From JAURDE01 sp965365285 (GTDB taxonomy: Bacteria > Bdellovibrionota > Bacteriovoracia > Bacteriovoracales > Bacteriovoracaceae), in assembly GCA_965365285.1 (NCBI GenBank), contig CBDUBC010000099.1, positions 1-11,803 on the forward strand: a DNA stretch of 11,803 nucleotides. Direction: 5' to 3'. The position numbers were made by a program, and so were the translations under genes. Under the pieces are notes generated by a model. It ran no database searches. It was not told the DNA's origin and was given only the letters and a program-made list of their open reading frames with translations. Positions 1 through 6,473 of this stretch are shown here, in pieces; positions within the stretch are counted from its first letter, which is position 1; the number at the start of each line of letters is the position of its first letter.

Positions 1-513
1 CTTTTATTTGAAACACTAAGTGCTAACGGTGAAAGTGAAAAAAATTTTAATTTACTTGAATTTGTTGCCAAATTTTCAAATCCTCATCTTTTAAAGCTTT
101 TTCGTAAACTACCTGAAGAGGATTGTAAGATTGATGAGTTAAGTTCTGAAGAAGCGAAGCTCGCCTCGCTAATAAAAGCTTTTCTAAAAAACAGCCCTGT
201 CTATCTTTTTGAAAGACCTGAAAAAAATCTTAGTCGAAAAAACCTAGAACTTCTTCAACTTGCAATGGAACACCATGGTCGTGTACATAACAAGATATTT
301 TTCATTGATAGTGAGGCCCCTGATCTTTGGCACGGCATGGCCAATAAAATATTTTATAGAGGGGATAAATCTGAATATAAAATCGCTCCTATTCCTGCTC
401 TCCAACTTCTAGAAAGCTTTGATTTTGCAATTCCTGAAGAAATTCACACAAACGATGAAGAGGATCATCACTTACTCTTTAAAAACCTTCCCGAAAATCT
501 TATTGCAAAATAA
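1..513 (+). CDS. ABC-transporter ATPase-like protein, C-terminal part (5' truncated by window), degenerate motifs
   Basis: The frame is open from base 1 to the TAA at 511-513 (170 residues); the N-terminus, including any Walker A, lies outside the window. The order of elements matches the second half of an ABC nucleotide-binding domain. A signature-like LSSEE (139-153) is followed by a helix ending in KNSP. Then comes a Walker-B-like strand VYLFE (199-213) followed by RPEKNLS where DEPTSALD is usual. Last is a strand KIFFIDSE (292-315) at the switch-histidine position, then NKIFYRGD, like the usual ADRIIVLDDG. Every catalytic position differs from consensus: LSGGQ reads LSSEE, the Walker B Asp is Glu, the catalytic Glu is Arg, the D-loop Asp is Ser and the switch His is Ser. 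I infer an ATPase-dead regulatory or structural ABC-like subunit; the fold assignment rests on motif order only. The ATG at 265 is internal and is not the start. Confidence 0.6.
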   Translation, partial: LLFETLSANGESEKNFNLLEFVAKFSNPHLLKLFRKLPEEDCKIDELSSEEAKLASLIKAFLKNSPVYLFERPEKNLSRKNLELLQLAMEHHGRVHNKIFFIDSEAPDLWHGMANKIFYRGDKSEYKIAPIPALQLLESFDFAIPEEIHTNDEEDHHLLFKNLPENLIAK

Positions 514-549
514 CTTTACAAAAGACACGGCACAAATGAATAATAAGCT

Positions 550-1707
550 GTGAAAAACAAAAAGTTAAAATTTGTAGACATCTTTTCAGGTGCTGGGGGA
601 CTTTCTTGCGGCCTTGAACAGGCCGGAATGGAGTGCCTTCTCGGTGTGGATTGCGATAAGTATGCCGCTCAAACTTTTGAAAAAAATCATAAAAAGGCAA
701 AAGTCTATTCAGGTGAGATTGAAAAACTCACAAAGTTAAAACTCAACGAGCTTCTCCAAGGGCAAACAATCGACGCGGTCGTGGGTGGCCCACCATGCCA
801 AGGTTTTTCAACTGTTGGACTAGGTGATCCAAAAGATAAAAGAAACAGTTTATTTTTGCACTTTGTAAGAATTGTAAAATTACTTAACCCCAACTTTATT
901 GTCATAGAGAATGTGACAGGCCTTGTTGCAAAAAAGAATGAAAAAACTCTCCTCTCTATTTTTCATCGTTTTCAAAAACTTGGGTACAATCTAGATATTA
1001 GAATTCTTTCTTCTCAAAACTTTGGAGTTCCTGAAGTTCGTAGGAGGACCATTATATTAGGCACTAGGATTAATTCTGAGCCTATATTTCCAAAACCAAC
1101 TCATGACATTAAAAAGAAGGGACAATACATTCCCGCCGTCACAATTGGAGAAGCCTTTGAGGACCTTGCAACACCAAAGGGTGAACTATTAAATCATGAT
1201 CTTGATTCAGCAAAAGTAAAAAATAAGTTAGATGAAAACAGATTGAAAAGGATCCCTGAGGGGCGAGGTATACGTTATCAAAAAGATGAATTAGCGTACC
1301 TTCCTCCAAAGCTTCGCTTTAACGTTGATTGGGAAAATCTACCAGAAGGAAGATTTCGTCAGACCAAATATCAAAGACTGGACCGAAATAAGCCAGGTCC
1401 AACTATAATGACCCATAGACATGGATACTTTCACCCGACAGAAAACCGTTACCTCACTCCGAGAGAGGCGGCAAAATGTCAAAGTTTCCCGAATGATTTT
1501 GAGTTTATTGGTCCGATATCCGCCCAATGGAGACAAATTGGTAATGCCGTTCCTCCCCTTTTAGGAAAGGCAATTGGCAAATGTCTGCTTCAAATGGCGA
1601 AAAAGGCAACCGATCCAAATAATGAAATTAAGAAAGTGAAAAAGAAGGACCTTATAATTCAAAGCAGAAAAAAAGCTTTTAATTATCGAGATCAAGTAAG
1701 TCTTTAG
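550..1707 (+). CDS. DNA (cytosine-5-)-methyltransferase
   Basis: Transfers a methyl group from S-adenosylmethionine to carbon 5 of cytosine in a specific DNA sequence. The 385-residue protein has the C5-MTase motifs in standard order. Motif I is FVDIFSGAGGLSCG (about 8-21) for SAM binding. Motif IV is GGPPCQGFS with catalytic Cys83. Motif VI is ENV (120-122). Motif VIII is VRRR (163-166). A target-recognition region spans roughly 172-284. Motif IX includes RYLTPREAAKCQSFP and motif X is QIGNAVPP (329-336). A Lys-rich tail of about 35 residues follows. The start is GTG at 550; no clear Shine-Dalgarno precedes it, but in-frame TAA TAA at 541-546 excludes a longer form and motif I begins eight residues in. 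No cognate endonuclease is adjacent, so it may be a solitary regulatory or protective methylase; the target site cannot be read from sequence. The 3' end overlaps the convergent gene by 29 bases. Confidence 0.96.
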   Translation: MKNKKLKFVDIFSGAGGLSCGLEQAGMECLLGVDCDKYAAQTFEKNHKKAKVYSGEIEKLTKLKLNELLQGQTIDAVVGGPPCQGFSTVGLGDPKDKRNSLFLHFVRIVKLLNPNFIVIENVTGLVAKKNEKTLLSIFHRFQKLGYNLDIRILSSQNFGVPEVRRRTIILGTRINSEPIFPKPTHDIKKKGQYIPAVTIGEAFEDLATPKGELLNHDLDSAKVKNKLDENRLKRIPEGRGIRYQKDELAYLPPKLRFNVDWENLPEGRFRQTKYQRLDRNKPGPTIMTHRHGYFHPTENRYLTPREAAKCQSFPNDFEFIGPISAQWRQIGNAVPPLLGKAIGKCLLQMAKKATDPNNEIKKVKKKDLIIQSRKKAFNYRDQVSL

Positions 1708-2089
1708 TGTTGAGCTTGGTCCTGATTTGCTCCATAAAACCAATGATAATTCCTAAATCAGTTCGATTAGAATCTTGAAGACCAGATATTTTACCATGAG
1801 TGTCTTGGGGACATTTAAGTAAAGCCACTTGAAAGGCTTGATCGGATTGCGTAAAGCTTACAATCGCTTCCTCGCACCACTTCAAGACTTTTTCATAGAA
1901 TTTCTTTTTAGAAACATTATCAGTCTCTTTTTCAGCTTTTACATAATAGGTACCTGCCTCAGAATAAAAGCCTCCCGCGGCACGACGTTTGAGAACACCC
2001 TCGTTAAACACATCAAAGCACTCTTGCGATGCCCAAGTAGAAAAAGAGATAAGGACAAGACTTAATGATAAAATAAGCTGTTTTTTCAT
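1679..2089 (-). CDS. small exported protein of unknown function
   Basis: This 136-residue protein begins with a typical Sec signal peptide: MKK, then a hydrophobic stretch (about residues 4-16), and a probable cleavage site after TWA or WAS near residue 20. The mature part of about 116 residues is soluble, mostly helical in appearance, and contains three cysteines (in QECFD, KWCEEA and LKCPQD). An odd cysteine count leaves at least one unpaired or shared between chains. There is no lipobox, so it is probably a free periplasmic or secreted protein. No family is recognised. It is divergent from the Ppx-like gene (72 bases between starts), and its stop lies inside the 3' end of the methyltransferase gene. 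The start ATG is followed directly by the signal sequence, which supports it; the ribosome-binding site is weak. Confidence 0.75.
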   Translation of the reverse strand: MKKQLILSLSLVLISFSTWASQECFDVFNEGVLKRRAAGGFYSEAGTYYVKAEKETDNVSKKKFYEKVLKWCEEAIVSFTQSDQAFQVALLKCPQDTHGKISGLQDSNRTDLGIIIGFMEQIRTKLNTKDLLDLDN

Positions 2090-2161
2090 AATTCTATTAA
2101 AACATGGTCTTAAAAAATATCCTATAGATTATTCAAACATTTATGCCATAATAAGGGACTT

Positions 2162-3154
2162 ATGAAAACTTTTCTAATCTCATTTTTCCTTGTTTTATCG
2201 CTTGAAGCAAAAGAATGTGATCAAACAAGAATCGTTGTTGAAATAGGCTCTTTCTCAACTAAGATGACATCAGCACTAATTGATCAATGTAAAAATAAAA
2301 TCAAAAAAATTAACTTATCCAAAAGACTTATCCTTAATTTTAAAGAAAGTATGGGTAACAAAAGACCTCTTCAATTCAATCAAGCATTCCTTGATAAGGC
2401 AGAAAATCAAATAAATGAGGGCCTAAAAGAAATTAAGGATATTACAAAAGGGAAAACTCTGATCTTATCCAATCGGTTATTGGATGATACGACAAACGGC
2501 AAGACCTTTTTAAGAAAGTTAAAAAAAGCACATCAGGCAAAAGTCCTCTTTCCATCCAATCAAACAAATTCCATATTAAACTTTTTGGCCACTTATGCCA
2601 TATTGGAGGGTAACCCAGAAGAATACACCATCTGGGATATCGGTGCTAGTGGAATGGAGATCACTTTATTTGAAAAAGGAATTTATCACATCCATACAGA
2701 CAACCTAAGCTCTGTAAACTTCAAGAACATGATTCTAAATGCCGTTAAGAAAAAAACACACCTAAAAACCAACAGCCCCAATCCTCTTAGCGAAGAAGAA
2801 GTCAAAGCATCCATAGAAATGATTCGTCTTTATTCTAGATTTGAACTGAAAAATGAATTTATAAATTTAAGTAAAAAAAGAATATTGATTGGAATAGGAG
2901 GGGTGCTTAATAATACTCTTAAAAACTTTATTTCGAAAGATAAGCATTACTACAGTATTGATGAAATAAAAAAGGCCATCGATGTGCATACAAATAAAAA
3001 TGATATAAAAATTGATGGTATATCTCCAGAAACTCAAATGACAAACCTCATAATGATTTACGGCCAGATGCTTGAAATGGGACATCAGACGGTTTTAACA
3101 ATAAAGTCAGAAAAAACCCAAGCGGCCCTTCTCTACCCTTCCTTTTGGAAATAG
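2162..3154 (+). CDS. exported Ppx/GppA-like (ASKHA-fold) protein, probably catalytically inactive
   Basis: This 330-residue protein has an N-terminal signal peptide (hydrophobic residues 4-16, likely cleavage near LEA/K) followed by the skeleton of the exopolyphosphatase/pppGpp phosphatase family. The first phosphate loop is VEIGSFSTKM (26-35, family VIDIGSNS). The helix NGKTFLRKLKK (112-122) matches the family NGEEFLERVKK. The second phosphate loop is WDIGASGMEI (158-167, family VIDIGGGSTEL). The glycine loop is IGIGGVLNNT (243-252). Where the family has ISGEEEA with the catalytic glutamate, this protein has PSNQTNS (131-137), so hydrolysis is doubtful. Family members are normally cytoplasmic; a signal peptide is unusual and would place it in an ATP-free compartment. 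An AAGGGA Shine-Dalgarno (2153-2158) supports the start. The HAD gene follows after 3 bases, so the two are probably co-transcribed. Real function unknown. Confidence 0.72.
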   Translation: MKTFLISFFLVLSLEAKECDQTRIVVEIGSFSTKMTSALIDQCKNKIKKINLSKRLILNFKESMGNKRPLQFNQAFLDKAENQINEGLKEIKDITKGKTLILSNRLLDDTTNGKTFLRKLKKAHQAKVLFPSNQTNSILNFLATYAILEGNPEEYTIWDIGASGMEITLFEKGIYHIHTDNLSSVNFKNMILNAVKKKTHLKTNSPNPLSEEEVKASIEMIRLYSRFELKNEFINLSKKRILIGIGGVLNNTLKNFISKDKHYYSIDEIKKAIDVHTNKNDIKIDGISPETQMTNLIMIYGQMLEMGHQTVLTIKSEKTQAALLYPSFWK

Positions 3155-3157
3155 AAA

Positions 3158-3757
3158 ATGAAAACTAAGTTAATACTCTTTGATCTGGGCGGCGTGGTAT
3201 TTGAGCTCAATTGGAAATCAACCTTTGAGCAGTTACATTCTCCTCTTAGCTTTGATCAGGCCCTTAAAACGCTCGTATCTTCTAAGACATTAGACGATTT
3301 TGAGAAAGGACTTATAAGTTCATCTGAATTTCATATCCAAATTCAGGACCTTCTTCAAATGGATCTTTCTTATGATGCCTTTATAGAGGCATGGAATCAG
3401 GTTCTTGTAGGACCTGTGCATGGGATAGAAAAGCTCTTAAAAAATATTAATCAAAAAAATGAAGTTATGGCGCTTACAAATACGAATGAGGTTCATTTTG
3501 AAAAATTATGGACTATGATTCCTCAACATTATTTCTCAAAGGTCTTTGCAAGTCATCATATGAAAAAAAGAAAGCCTGAACGAAAGATTTATGAACAGGT
3601 TCTAAAAGAAACAGGTCTCTCACCCCGAGAAATAATTTTCATTGATGATACTTTAGAAAATATTAAGGCCGCCAACGAAATTGGCATTCAAACGATTCAT
3701 AATTTTAATAATGCAAAAGAACTTGAGATCGCCTTAGAAAATTATATTGCGTCCTGA
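3158..3757 (+). CDS. HAD-superfamily (class IA) phosphatase, YihX-like
   Basis: This 199-residue protein has all four HAD motifs. Motif I is LFDLGGVV with nucleophile Asp9. Motif II is ALTNTN with Thr107. Motif III is KKRKPERKIY with Lys139. Motif IV is FIDDTLENIKAA with Asp163-Asp164. The helical cap at about residues 15-85 is the small class-IA type. The DLGG form, with Gly instead of Asp two residues after the nucleophile, is shared with E. coli YihX, a glucose-1-phosphate phosphatase; that gives the best guess of a small sugar- or nucleotide-phosphate phosphatase, but substrate cannot be assigned. There is no signal peptide, so it is cytoplasmic. The ATG lies 3 bases after the stop of the upstream gene, with GGAA at 3147-3150 as Shine-Dalgarno inside that gene, which indicates translational coupling. 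Its 3' end overlaps the convergent mtgA-like gene by 16 bases. Confidence 0.88.
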   Translation: MKTKLILFDLGGVVFELNWKSTFEQLHSPLSFDQALKTLVSSKTLDDFEKGLISSSEFHIQIQDLLQMDLSYDAFIEAWNQVLVGPVHGIEKLLKNINQKNEVMALTNTNEVHFEKLWTMIPQHYFSKVFASHHMKKRKPERKIYEQVLKETGLSPREIIFIDDTLENIKAANEIGIQTIHNFNNAKELEIALENYIAS

Positions 3758-4458
3758 CCTCGAAAATTAATCTTTTGCTCAAGAATTTTTTCATAATCTT
3801 CTTGGCTAAGTTCATGATCAACTTTGAGTTTCCAAAGAATATTTTCAACCATTTTTTCACCAAATGGAGTAAGCTCTTTTAGTCGAAAGCTTTCATTATT
3901 TTTAAGAGGGCTGGGAAGAAGCATTGCTAGAAAAGCACTTTCTTTTGGATTTAAGTCTTTTGGCATTTTTTCAAAATAGAAATAGGCGCCACTACTAATA
4001 CCATAAATATTTTTGCCTAAATGGATTATATTCAAATAGGTTTCTAATATTTGATCCTTCATTAAGACCTGCTCCATAATAAGAGCAAGAAATATCTCAT
4101 GTGATTTTCTTAAAAAGGTTTTCTCGGGACTTAAAATAACATTTTTCACAACCTGTTGAGTGATCGTAGATGCCCCTCTTTTTCTCTCTCCCTACAAATA
4201 TTCCTCAACCGCCAAAAAAAGCTGATCCCAATCCACTCCGAAGTGATCATAGAATCCCCAATCTTCACTTAAAATAATTGCACTTTTGGCGGAGTTTGAA
4301 ATCTGATCAAGCCGAACCCACTTTGAAGGAGCCTTTTTAACAATTTCAAACTCACCTTTAGACGCATGAACGTAATGATCTCTAAGTAGAAAGATGTCCT
4401 GAACGGGATAAAGGAGGTACCCAAAAAAGAAAATACATAAAGGAATAACTATTTTCAT
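3742..4458 (-). pseudogene. mtgA: monofunctional peptidoglycan glycosyltransferase (GT51), interrupted by in-frame TAG
   Basis: GT51 enzymes polymerise lipid II into glycan strands at the outer face of the inner membrane. Read through the amber codon, the frame has 239 codons including the final TAA, the usual MtgA size. Residues 3-20 form an N-terminal membrane anchor. IILSEDWGFYDHFGVDW (61-77) carries the first catalytic Glu (E65). RGASTITQQ (94-102) is the conserved lipid-II-binding motif, normally GGSTITQQ. ILETYLN (137-143) carries the second conserved Glu. GISSGAYFYF and ESAFLAMLLPSP complete the fold; no transpeptidase domain follows. The only defect seen is TAG at codon 89 (4194-4192), with frame and motifs intact on both sides. 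The upstream 88-residue piece ends before STITQQ, and a restart at GTG 4149 would lack E65, so neither piece should work alone. Alternatives are a very recent null mutation, amber readthrough or a sequence error. No Shine-Dalgarno is evident before the ATG. Confidence 0.85.
4192..4194 (-). other. in-frame amber (TAG) codon within mtgA
   Basis: On the minus strand the codons read GAG GAA TAT TTG TAG GGA GAG. Homologous sequence continues in the same frame on both sides, so this is a substitution-type interruption and not a frameshift. The methyltransferase (1705-1707) and the Ppx-like gene (3152-3154) both end in TAG, so TAG is an ordinary stop in this genome and general reassignment is unlikely. 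AAG, CAG, TAC, TAT or TGG would each be one change away. Confidence 0.9.
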
Positions 4459-4504
4459 GGAGGTATTACTAATTCAAAAGTAGGAAAATTGAAAGAGAAG
4501 GTAT

Positions 4505-5407
4505 TTACTGAGATGCCGCAATATAGGATCTCAATTTCGTTAAGTCCTCAAAAATTGGATCAAAAGCCCCCTCTAGATCATATTTTCCCTTGAGGTGGAG
4601 GTTCTGAAGGCCCTTAATCGGTAAAGCATCCGTTTTTTTATCTCCCACCATGAAACTCTTATTCCAATCAACAGGGAAATATTGACACGCCTTTAATGCC
4701 ATACCAGGCCATGGCTTACGCATGAATGACTTTTGAGCATAGTCTCCCATTCCTTTTTCAAAATGATAAGGACAATAAAACCACAGATCTACCTTTGCTC
4801 CCTGATCTTCCAGTTTGTCCCCTAGAAACTTATGATAAGTTAGCAATTGCTCTTCACTGTAGTGATGCCTAGCTACTCCTGACTGGTTTGTTAGAACGAC
4901 GACCTTCATGTTTTTTGAATTCGCATATTTGATCAATTCTACAATACCTGTGATGAGTTGAGTGCTCTCCTGATCGATGCTATAGCCGTGATCATAATTA
5001 ATGATGCCATCTCGGTCTAGAAAAAGAACTGGTATCTTTTGATCATAGTCATCTCTAACATTACCCAAGTAAAGATTTTTGAAGTTCGTGAGTGTTTTTC
5101 CCTCAAGAACAGAGGAGATAAATTCTTTATCTCCCCTAAAAATACCTACTGGTGATCCACCGTCTGCATATTCCTGACCTAAAACCTCATATTGATCGCT
5201 TTCAAAATTAAAAAGTGGCCCTCCATGCTTTTGGACAATCGTATGCGCGATCCAATTTCCAGGATCGGTGGAATCTACAAAATATTTCCAGTCAGCGGTT
5301 TTTCCATTTTTAGATTGGATATAAACAATATCATTTCCTTTTGCCTCTTCAAGACAGGAGATGGAGCGAAAAGGTTCAGGCATAGTTATATCAGTAAGTA
5401 TTTCCAT
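4505..5407 (-). CDS. HAD phosphatase of the GmhB/HisB type with extra N-terminal domain
   Basis: The protein is 300 residues from ATG 5407; a TTG at 5419 would add four. Residues 126-300 are a HisB/GmhB-type HAD domain. Motif I is LFLDRDGIINYDHGY with nucleophile Asp131 and acid Asp133. Motif II is VLTNQSGVARHHYSEEQ with Thr173. Motif III is MRKPWPGM with Lys231, and motif IV is MVGDKKTDA with Asp256. DHGY and RKPxPGM favour GmhB, which removes the C7 phosphate from heptose 1,7-bisphosphate in LPS-core synthesis. The zinc loop is incomplete, however: CPYH (212-215) remains but the later C-x-C before RKP reads SFM (227-229). The first 125 residues form an additional domain I do not recognise (GmhB itself is about 190 residues). 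ATG 5407 has GGA seven bases upstream and lies 4 bases after the upstream stop, while TTG 5419 overlaps it, so ATG is preferred. A sugar or polynucleotide phosphatase role is possible. Confidence 0.8.
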   Translation of the reverse strand: MEILTDITMPEPFRSISCLEEAKGNDIVYIQSKNGKTADWKYFVDSTDPGNWIAHTIVQKHGGPLFNFESDQYEVLGQEYADGGSPVGIFRGDKEFISSVLEGKTLTNFKNLYLGNVRDDYDQKIPVLFLDRDGIINYDHGYSIDQESTQLITGIVELIKYANSKNMKVVVLTNQSGVARHHYSEEQLLTYHKFLGDKLEDQGAKVDLWFYCPYHFEKGMGDYAQKSFMRKPWPGMALKACQYFPVDWNKSFMVGDKKTDALPIKGLQNLHLKGKYDLEGAFDPIFEDLTKLRSYIAASQ

Positions 5408-5411
5408 TGCG

Positions 5412-6389
5412 TTATCCAAACTTTACAGAGCAGTTTACTTTAAGACCTTCAACTGTGAATTTATTCATGGGCTTCATTCTTATTTGTAGAATATCAGGAC
5501 CTATTTGCAAATCAAAATAGGATTTTTCCTTTTTTAAAATGCCTATTGAGATTTCTTTGAGATCGAGTTTGATATCTTTTTTTATAAACACCTTACTCAG
5601 TTCATAGTTTTTTTTATAAAGGGCCATCAATTGCCAAAGTTCCTCATTTCCAACACCTATTAAAGGGTATAAGCATTTTAAGAAAAGCTCTGGATCTCTT
5701 TGAAAAAATAGTTGAAAAACTTGGTAAAAATGCTCTCTACAAAAATAATAGTAATGATGAACTATTTTTTTTACCTTCCCAGGCAATTCTCCAGGGAGTT
5801 CGGTTCCACAAGCCTCATGGAAGCTCTCCGAAAAAAGGCCATCATAATTTAATCCATAATGCGCACAAAGTTCATGGGACATTTTTGAAAATGCCAAAGA
5901 GATCTCTTTATTCAATCTTTCTTGAGTTTCGGAAGATTCCTTGAAGGAAGAAAAATATTTCTTAAAAAAGCTTTTTATTCCTCCACTTTTGGTATTGATA
6001 TAGCTTCCATCTTTACAAAGCTTTAAACTCAATGGGACTACCCTTGTATTCATATGAAGAAGAATGTCGGCCTCGTTAAACTTAGAGTATTCTGCTTTTT
6101 TTCCTATAACCTCAACATTACAAATGGTGTCCTTAATCTCTAAATCTATAACTTCCACGATTTCAGAGGCAAGGTAAGGAAGTTTTTTTAGTAGATCAGG
6201 AGAGCGTTTTCGAAGCTCTCCCTCATATTGAGAGAAGGTCTTCATTAGAGAGGGATCAAGACTCGAAAAAAAGGTCTCTATAATATCATGTCTATTTGCA
6301 AGCTCTCTAGAAACAAGGAACTCTAAAAGATTTCCTTTATACTCATTTAAAAAACTCTGACTTACTGCGTTACTATTATTTACATTCAT
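5412..6389 (-). CDS. putative PD-(D/E)XK-fold nuclease-like protein
   Basis: This 325-residue cytoplasmic protein has no signal peptide or membrane segment. I see a restriction-endonuclease-like core. An N-terminal helix GNLLEFLVSREL carries Glu23. The strand EADILLHM has Asp108. Fifteen residues later comes PLSLKLCKDG with Lys123, giving D-x12-S-L-K in place of the classical D/E-x-K. NTKSGGIKSFF (132-142) follows. The C-terminal strand segment LQIRMKPMNKF (301-311) resembles the tail of phage and mobile endonuclease-like proteins of this kind. The middle (about 150-260) is helical and rich in aromatic residues. The enzymatic assignment is inference, because the acidic residue of the D/E-x-K pair is Ser here. 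The gene starts at ATG 6389, divergent from pyrB, and its stop is 4 bases before the start of the HAD phosphatase gene, so the two are likely co-transcribed. No methyltransferase is in this operon. Confidence 0.5.
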   Translation of the reverse strand: MNVNNSNAVSQSFLNEYKGNLLEFLVSRELANRHDIIETFFSSLDPSLMKTFSQYEGELRKRSPDLLKKLPYLASEIVEVIDLEIKDTICNVEVIGKKAEYSKFNEADILLHMNTRVVPLSLKLCKDGSYINTKSGGIKSFFKKYFSSFKESSETQERLNKEISLAFSKMSHELCAHYGLNYDGLFSESFHEACGTELPGELPGKVKKIVHHYYYFCREHFYQVFQLFFQRDPELFLKCLYPLIGVGNEELWQLMALYKKNYELSKVFIKKDIKLDLKEISIGILKKEKSYFDLQIGPDILQIRMKPMNKFTVEGLKVNCSVKFG

Positions 6390-6420
6390 ATATTTATGGT
6401 TTTCAAAGCGCTATTAATGG

Positions 6421-6448
6421 TTTACACTACTCCGAATTTGGCTACAGT
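6421..6448 (+). promoter_or_regulatory. candidate sigma-70-type promoter for pyrB-carAB
   Basis: In the 84-base divergent gap before pyrB, TTTACA at 6421-6426 (5 of 6 to the -35 consensus) is followed after 16 bases by TACAGT at 6443-6448 (4 of 6 to the -10 consensus). This would give a short leader of about 20 bases, with no room for a PyrR-type attenuator or a pyrBI-like leader terminator. The match is weak and chance occurrence in AT-rich DNA is likely enough to keep confidence low. Confidence 0.22.
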
Positions 6449-6473
6449 TTAATATTTATTATTTGGGATACAA

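Noticed and set aside
265..513. Stand-alone 82-residue protein starting at ATG 265
   Set aside because: The same frame is open back to base 1 and contains the matching signature and Walker-B-like regions, so the ATG is internal.
500..905. Minus-strand open frames at 500-700 and 705-905
   Set aside because: They lie antisense to the conserved methyltransferase motifs and have no recognisable protein features or start signals.
1829..2065. Plus-strand frame of 78 codons
   Set aside because: It is antisense to the signal-peptide-bearing gene at 1679-2089, which has the far better coding character.
2144..2152. Extended -10-like TGCCATAAT before the Ppx-like gene
   Set aside because: Transcription from it would start about 3 bases before the ATG and exclude the AAGGGA Shine-Dalgarno at 2153-2158.
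3722..3781. Inverted repeat CTTGAG ... CTCAAG at the HAD/mtgA junction, considered as a terminator
   Set aside because: Only six base pairs with a loop of about 50 bases; not a credible terminator stem.
4192..4458. Upstream 88-residue mtgA fragment as a separate small membrane-protein gene
   Set aside because: It matches the N-terminal third of GT51 enzymes and the homology continues in the same frame after the TAG.
550..6389. Restriction-modification system made of the C5 methyltransferase and the PD-(D/E)XK-like gene
   Set aside because: They are separated by about 3.7 kb and several unrelated genes, lie on opposite strands, and the nuclease assignment itself is uncertain.
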